Assembly (NCBI GenBank): GCA_948146395.1
Contig: OX411558.1
Coordinates: 36,078,350 to 36,142,349 of the forward strand
Direction of reading: 5' to 3'
Source: Fragum whitleyi
Lineage: Eukaryota > Mollusca > Bivalvia > Cardiida > Cardiidae
DNA length: 64,000 nt
The translations under genes and the position numbers were made by a program. The notes beneath the pieces are model-generated. The model made no database searches, was not told the DNA's origin, and was given only the letters and a program-made list of their open reading frames with translations. Positions 58,793 to 64,000 of the stretch are shown in pieces (positions within the stretch are counted from its first letter, which is position 1; each line of letters opens with the position of its first letter).

Positions 58793-58860
58793 TTCAGCAT
58801 AATACTATTGTAAGTGCCTATATATTTATAGGCACTTACAATAGTATTGCTTTGACCCCC
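58793..58860. repeat. Short palindrome (GGGGTCAGTGC family)
   Basis: TTCAGCATAATACTATTGTAA and TTACAATAGTATTGCTTTGA with GTGCCTATA/TATAGGCAC and a TATT centre. The inner part is a perfect palindrome. Confidence 0.85.
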
Positions 58861-59199
58861 TAAAATTAGCTACCAGCTGTAGAATAATGACAACTCATAA
58901 GATAATCAGAATAATTCAACTTAAATTCTTCTATAGACAATTGAATGTAACAGTCATGTTATTTTTGTCTGTACTGTTACAAGGGTTTGAACATTCAGGT
59001 CATGGTTTTTAGAGAGTCAGACAAAGGTTTATAGGGAGTCTGAGACTTACAATTTACATGACATTGTGTGCATACTCCAATGGTTGCGCAAAAACAATCC
59101 AAGAGTCCCATGACAATGACCTTCTAGGGCTGAGCACAACTTTACAAAGGGATTGATCAGTCTTCTATTCCTTTTTGAATTCTAGCCCAAAAAGTCATA

Positions 59200-59504
59200 C
59201 CGTAATTCTCTTAACAATTTAACACTCCTATGAGCTATACATAACATGGCCAGGGAGTTTTTATTTAGTATGCATTTTCTGATATAAAGAATCATTAAAA
59301 TTGATGTCTTTTTGGCCCTTTCCTGGTAGGTGAATTTCCTCAAAACAATCATTTATATGACTGTTAAGAGGAAATTCATCTCAAATTGGAAAAGAAGTCT
59401 CAAAAAGTTCCTAAAATTTAGGCATTTAAAGTGGGTTTTCTTAGTAAAAAATGCTGGGGTGCTACTATTAGGGAGGATGCTATCTTTAGAGGAAACTATC
59501 ATGG
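59200..59504. mobile_element. MITE-5 copy, inverted orientation
   Basis: TA flanks at 59198-59199 and 59505-59506. Ends CCGTAATTCTCTTAACAAT and ...GAGGAAACTATCATGG. Shared interior GGCCAGGGAGTTTTTATTTA, AATCATTAAAATTGATGTCT and the stem TTCCTCAAAACAATCAT. Confidence 0.75.
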
Positions 59505-59904
59505 TAAAAATAATTCTTAAGCTTCATAACAAAAAAATATTCATTTCTCTTCATAAGGCAAATTTAGCCAAATTTTAAAAGTTTTGATTTCAAGATTTCG
59601 CGGCATGTTTATCAATTTTTATTTATATATATGTCAAGAATCTATATGTTCCACCCGATGCAACAGAAATGACATTGACTGTAAACAGTGTAATACTGAA
59701 ATAAATCATTAAGGTGTAATATTTATTTAACATTATTACAGCTCATCCCCTACTTGTCATTTATTACCAGTCAACAATAATGTAGTTAATTGCAATATTT
59801 CTGGTGAAAAATAATTGAACATGATATTCACAGTTCTGGATATCAAAGAACTCTTGCCGTCAAACATTCAAAAGTTTAAATTCCTTTGTTTATATTGGAT
59901 ATAG

Positions 59905-60222
59905 TACTGTTTCGACAGTATTTCAGTCACATTCATGGCAACTGGAACACCAAAACATGTTTTTCTTCAATTTCTCACAAATAAGATTTCTACCATCAAG
60001 TATAAATTAAGGTACAGATAAGAAGGGGTACCTCCAGTCTTAAATCTTCATTAATTTTCTTAAAGAAACCCTTGATGTGGGCACTCATTTGAATCGTCTC
60101 GCCTAGACAATTCCATTGAGTACCCAAAAGATAGGGTTTGAGCCCTGTAAGTATCAAAGCCACCAGCTGCTATCCCCACATAGGTGGTTATTAATCCATT
60201 GGTGAAAGATAAATAACAATGT
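59905..60222 (-). mobile_element. SINE-1 copy split by a fold-back element
   Basis: 59915-60000 (TATTTCAGTCACATTCATGG, CAACTGGAACACC) and 60149-60222 (CACCAGCTGCTATCCCCACA, TAATCCATTGGTGAAAGAT) are SINE-1 in minus orientation. 60003-60150 between them is a truncated GGAGCTACAGATAGAG-type fold-back (GGTACAGATAAGAAGGGGTA; GAATCGTCTCGCCTAGACAAT). Confidence 0.6.
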
Positions 60223-60276
60223 CAAAGGGTGTTGAGAATTTGACCATTGCAAAGTCAGATACAATAGAACATTGTT

Positions 60277-60318
60277 TGGAAAGGAGAAATTTGCTTGTTA
60301 CAAGAAATTTCTCCTTTC
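60277..60318. repeat. Hairpin, 14-bp arms
   Basis: GAAAGGAGAAATTT and AAATTTCTCCTTTC around GCTTGTTACAAG, which itself pairs. Confidence 0.75.
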
Positions 60319-60897
60319 AATACAGTGCTTTTTATTTTTTTCCTCCAGTTTTAATCTTATCTTAGCCTTTATAAAACAAAAGATAGTTCATGTGAAGGGT
60401 GAAAAATATATTGTGAAATAATGACGATCCATATATGGTTCATTCACCGAAAAATTTGCATCGATAATAACAAAGAAACACCTACCTTATTAGAACGAAA
60501 CATTTCTCCTAAAACCACAAGAGACGTCAGTGAAGATCTTTACTAGCCATTAATGTGACAATAGCATCATTACGACATTACTCCCGATTGATAAACGTAC
60601 ATCACAATTACTGAACAAGAGACATGTCTCTGTCTTTGATAAAGTTACTCTGATTTATCCCCCCATTCACAACAAATTCTCATCAATACTTTTCTCTCCT
60701 TAACTGCATCCCGCACTTGAATCCCTCAAACATCATCAATGAGTATATACATGAAACGTTAAAGCTTCACTAGGAACGTTAATCGAGTAGTGTTAATTAG
60801 TACACCTGAATGAAAAAATAAACTTCATGATCATCCATGCGTGAAACAAATTAATATTTCTGGTATCAATTAATCCTTTATCTTACACAAAAAGGTT
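60319..60897. other. AT-rich non-coding stretch
   Basis: No recognised content. Confidence 0.4.
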
Positions 60898-61017
60898 GGT
60901 TTGTTTGTTTCCATTGGGTTTTTTGGGACTTTTTATCAATCTTTCAGTCATATTGCAACAGCTGGAGAACCTAACAATGGATTCCTGATACTTCTTGCAC
61001 CAGTACTACCATTATGA
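60898..61017 (-). mobile_element. SINE-1 3' fragment, abutting a palindrome
   Basis: TTTGTTTGTTTCCATTGGGTT tail, TCAATCTTTCAGTCATATTG, GCTGGAGAACCTAACAATGG, CACCAGTACTACCATTATG. The SINE stops where the palindrome 61019-61087 begins. Confidence 0.7.
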
Positions 61018-61018
61018 T

Positions 61019-61087
61019 TGCTCAGCCCGAATCAGTTGTAACTCCCAAAAAACATTTGGGGAGTTACAAGTGTTTCATGCTGAGCCA
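61019..61087. repeat. Short palindrome (GGCTCAGTGC family)
   Basis: Arms TGCTCAGCCCGAATCAGTTG and AAGTGTTTCATGCTGAGCCA, with TAACTCCC/GGGGAGTTA by the centre. CTCCC/GGGAG replaces CTGCC/GGCAG of other copies on both arms. Confidence 0.75.
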
Positions 61088-61265
61088 TCAATTATATACT
61101 TAATCCTAGCCTGGAGAGTGTTTGCCACTTAGCAAGAAGCCTTATTAGACTGTGTAGATGCACAGGTTGATTGAAGGCCGAAAGTTTAGCTTGTGTATAA
61201 ATGTTGAAAATATCATGCACAGACTTGTCAGACTGTACCTGGGGATCAAACTCTAAATTCGACAT

Positions 61266-61333
61266 GGCTCAGGGCAAAACGGTTGTAACTCCCAATAAAC
61301 ATATAGGGAGTTACAACTGTTTCACGCTTAGCC
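61266..61333. repeat. Short palindrome (GGCTCAGTGC family)
   Basis: Arms GGCTCAGGGCAAAACGGTTG and CAACTGTTTCACGCTTAGCC; TAACTCCC/GGGAGTTA by the centre AATAAACATATA. Confidence 0.82.
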
Positions 61334-61339
61334 AACGTA

Positions 61340-62144
61340 ATGTCCTTTTGGCTGAGGAACACTTACACCAGTTTTGCACTGACATCCTAACACAAACCCT
61401 ATTGTGTTTCTGCCCTTATCCTAAATTTAGTTAAATTAGATTTCTGGCTCCAGATTTCCACTCGTCCTGCTCGTCAATTCTTTCTGTCTATATTCAAGCA
61501 GGATGACTGGAATTTCAGAAATTTGGAATGCAAAATTGATGCATCACTATATTTTCTTATTATGCAGAAAAAGTGAAAATTTCAAGAATCTTCAAGCCCT
61601 AGCTGGTTCATTTAAAACAGTAGCAATCTTTTTTGGAATAAAATTCACAGTACAATACCTGTATATTACGCATATCCTTGTAATATAAAGTCATGTAATA
61701 AACTCAAGGATATCATAAATCACATCATTTTATAGATCCCAAATTAATATTTTAGATCCTAAATCCTTGGTAAAGGTCCCGAGTAGGTTTTCAGAAAATA
61801 TCTCCTTTTAATCTACCACAAAACGCACTTCATTCCTCGTCCACCTATCTCAACCGTTGACCTCGTCTTTATTTCGTTTTGATGTCATCAAAAAGCACAC
61901 AAAGAAAATAAACATTATACAACCCTTAATGCGATATTAAATATTGTACTTGTGATGTGATCATCGCTGGATGTAAAATAATTTTCTTAATGGATGTATT
62001 TTTACTTTGCTTTAATCATTTTTTTTAAAATATGGGTTAAACTGGCTATGCATAATGGTACCAACTTACCCTAGAAGAAATATTTTTGAAAGGGGAGTCA
62101 TCCAGCGGAGGTGAAACATTAGAACATTCTAAATTTGTTGTTAA
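61340..62144. other. AT-rich non-coding stretch
   Basis: No recognised content between the palindrome and the MITE-1 pair. Confidence 0.4.
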
Positions 62145-62190
62145 TTAACCGTTGTCATACTGAATAAAGCTTAGTATATTTTAGTTGAAA
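62145..62190 (-). mobile_element. Truncated MITE-1 end
   Basis: TTAACCGTTGTCATACTGAA + TAAAGCTTAGTATATTTTAG matches one MITE-1 end only. It abuts a complete copy. Confidence 0.55.
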
Positions 62191-62197
62191 TCATGCT

Positions 62198-62454
62198 TTA
62201 ACCCTTGCCATGCTGAACCTGGAATTCATATATTCCTGCATTGGCAAGAGGAATAGACAAAGATCAGCCTGCACAAATGAGCAAGTATCTGATCTCAGTC
62301 TACACCACCTAATTGTCCGTCTTTAAACAAGAACAGTTTGAAAAGTATATTTTCAAATTAAATACTGAATCACTTAAAGTGCCTGCAGTGTCTTTTGCAC
62401 TTTGATTATAGTGAATTTTTTGCCATGGTTTTTATTCAGTGTGACAAGGGTTAA
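62198..62454 (+). mobile_element. MITE-1 copy with both TTAA sites
   Basis: TTAA (62198-62201, 62451-62454) around a 249-bp core with ends CCCTTGCCATGCTGAA and TTCAGTGTGACAAGGG; interior AGATCAGCCTGCACAAATGA and CACTTTGATTATAGTGAA. Confidence 0.83.
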
Positions 62455-62476
62455 TTGATACTCTACCTATGATAAA

Positions 62477-62687
62477 CTGACGGCCACATTATCCTTTCCA
62501 ACTATTTGTTTCTCCCCAATTGATTGATAATCATAGACCTATGTGGGATAACAGCTGGAGACTATGAGGATATGATAGTAGTACTGGTGGGAGAAATACC
62601 AGGATTCCATTGTTAGGAGCTCCAGCCGCGATGCAACTGAAACATTGTTGAAAGCGGCTTAAAACCCCATTCAAACAAACAAAAACA
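62477..62687 (+). mobile_element. SINE-1, 5'-truncated, with target duplication
   Basis: CTATTTGTTTCTCCCCAATT through GATAACAGCTGGAGACTATG, GAGAAATACCAGGATTCCAT and GTTGAAAGCGGCTTAAAACC to TTCAAACAAACAAAAAC. ACCTATGATAAA (62465-62476) and ACCTATGATGAA (62688-62699) flank it. Confidence 0.87.
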
Positions 62688-63163
62688 ACCTATGATGAAA
62701 TGTTTACAAACTGTCATCAACTATGATTGTCTATCCAATTTCACACTGTGTAAGCATATTTATTACCACCTATCCCGACATCTTTCATTCTCATAATATA
62801 CTATAATAATTAACGCTGCTCATCCCTGCCAATTTTCATGATTTTCCACACTATTCTCAAATGTATATACGCAAGTTCACATATTCAAACTGTCAACTAT
62901 AAAGCCACTCTGATAGCATACTGTGTATAGCGCCCTGTCTTAACACAATTAACATTTCTCCGATAGTTGAAATACCTTTCTAGCTTTCTTCTGTAACAGC
63001 TATAAATACTAGCTGCTGCTAACCCCAGCTGTTATGATTATTTTCTTACAGAAATTTCTCAAATTTAACAACTTAGGTTATGTTTTCCAACTGTCATCTA
63101 TGATCAATTCTGATAGCAGACTGTATTAGCACCTGTCCTTAACACAACTACATACCATATTGA

Positions 63164-63233
63164 TGGTTCAGCGCGAAACAACTGAAACTCCCTATAAGCA
63201 TATAGGGAGTTACAACTGTTTTGAACAGAACCA
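63164..63233. repeat. Short palindrome (GGCTCAGTGC family)
   Basis: GGTTCAGCGCGAAACAACTG and TACAACTGTTTTGAACAGAACC, with AAACTCCC/GGGAGTTA by TATAAGCATATA. Confidence 0.8.
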
Positions 63234-63263
63234 TGGATATGAGCTTTAGCAGGACATTTTCCA

Positions 63264-63450
63264 ACAGGCCCCACAGACTGATCCGAGTCTTCACTACATG
63301 CTCAATTGATGGCCTAGGACCTAAAGTTGCTGTAATACAAGCCTAGATTGATTTTAATGAACTGTGTGCTTGTTCAAGCTGCTCAATGTCTGTCTATCAA
63401 AATGAAATCAAATGTGTGAAAATGATGGAATAGTCACACACAGGCTCATA
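63264..63450. mobile_element. MITE-2 copy, left end lost
   Basis: CCACAGACTGATCCGAGTCT + TCACTACATGCTCAATT match the inner part of 14465-14701; the right end GTGTGAAAATGATGGAATAG + TCACACACAGGCTC is present. Confidence 0.65.
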
Positions 63451-63452
63451 TC

Positions 63453-63527
63453 GAGGGTTAAGCACAAGACTGTACTAAGTGTATATACACTGTATATTCA
63501 CTTAATACAGTCTTGCACTGAACCCTC
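63453..63527. repeat. Short palindrome with matched arm changes
   Basis: GAGGGTTAAGCACAAGACTG and CAGTCTTGCACTGAACCCTC; inner TACTAAGTG/CACTTAATA around TATATACACTGTATATT. Both arms differ from the family consensus in step. Confidence 0.85.
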
Positions 63528-63825
63528 AATAACTCTTATAGTTGAGATACCTGTCTTTCTTCTTCACTGCTATTAACTCCAGCTGTTTTGAGTAGATTTT
63601 CTACAAAAATTCTCAAATTATTCAACTTTAGTTTTGCTTTCAAACTGTGAACTATGAACAAACTGTTTACATTCTCTTAACACAAAAATTACCACTTCTC
63701 AGATTGCTTGGTCCTTTGCAGCCTAGCCCCTGCTGACTGATTATTTTTCAAGAGAGTTTTAAACTTTCTTAAAACAATGATTTGAGAATAATTTGCTAGC
63801 ATTTCATTCTGCTGCAGACAAGCTG

Positions 63826-64000
63826 CCGTCATAGCACAGGTGGTAGCAAATCTGACTGTTAATCTAGAGGTCCAGGGTGGCACTCATTCTTTCCGACTAT
63901 TTGTCTCTCACCAATGGGCTGTTAATCGTAGACCTATGTGAGATTGCAGCTGGAGGCTAGGAAAGAATGTGGTGATTGTACTGGTGAGAGAAATACCAGG
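63826..64000 (+). mobile_element. SINE-1, cut by the window end
   Basis: TGCCGTCATAGCACAGGTGG (A-box region), CTGACTGTTAATCTAGAGG (anticodon arm, loop CTGTTAA), weak B-box region CCAGGGTGGCACTC, then body CTATTTGTCTCTCACCAATG, GATTGCAGCTGGAGGCTAGG, GAGAGAAATACCAGG. Confidence 0.82.

Larger units (their letters stand above)
62710..63690. repeat. Diverged tandem repeat, three units, with mobile elements between units
   Basis: Units at about 62710-62940, 62960-63150 and 63525-63690 share CAAACTGTCA-ACTATGA phrases, GATAGCANACTGT, CTTAACACAA and (last two) TAGTTGAAATACCT, TTTCTTCT, CCAGCTGTT, TTCTCAAAT. Everything between the second and third unit is inserted: a palindrome, a MITE-2 copy and another palindrome. 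Confidence 0.65.

Overview
The window is AT-rich animal DNA and contains no gene I can call with confidence as intact. The repeat content points to a mollusc, most likely a bivalve. There are several pearl/Helentron-like elements (terminal hairpins, internal tandem cores of about 145-175 bp and a GACG- or ACGC-type microsatellite), many copies of a tRNA-derived SINE with A and B boxes, and many small TA- or TTAA-flanked inverted-repeat elements. The species cannot be fixed from sequence alone. The window looks like a long intergenic or intronic stretch that has been repeatedly invaded by transposons.

Layout. 1-650: decayed Tc1-like transposase. 2.3-7 kb: inverted-repeat elements, SINEs, a perfect hairpin and one possible exon (6391-6639). 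7-8.5 kb: pearl element with an ACGC microsatellite. 8.9-9.1 kb: the best host-exon candidate (8947-9068, consensus splice donor). 11.4-13 kb: tandem duplication and a minisatellite split by a SINE. 14.4-18.2 kb: inverted-repeat elements around a 1.7-kb pearl element. 20-26.6 kb: TA-flanked elements, a second SINE family, a Tigger/pogo-like element keeping one DNA-binding helix-turn-helix exon, a long palindrome and a 1.1-kb inverted-repeat element. 27-33 kb: sparse, with a pearl element nested in a TA element and a roughly 130-bp AT microsatellite. 35-40 kb: nested fold-back elements, a palindrome cluster, tandem SINEs and a 1.4-kb pearl element. 42-51 kb: further pearl elements, SINEs with readable target-site duplications, and an 860-bp TTAA element nested in another element whose empty site is visible elsewhere in the window. 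54-56 kb: a tandem duplication and another pearl element. 57-64 kb: dense small elements and SINEs.

Nothing here works as a pathway; the biology is that of mobile DNA. Two patterns stand out. First, six pearl/Helentron-like copies, falling into at least four terminal types, keep the same terminal architecture (5' hairpin, 5' subterminal repeat complementary to the 3' hairpin arm, CTAA-type end) while the actual terminal sequences differ, so the ends appear to covary. Second, about fourteen palindromes of 55-77 bp with almost no interior occur with matched changes in both arms, alongside at least six copies reduced to a single arm. These two patterns are the best candidates for something under-described.
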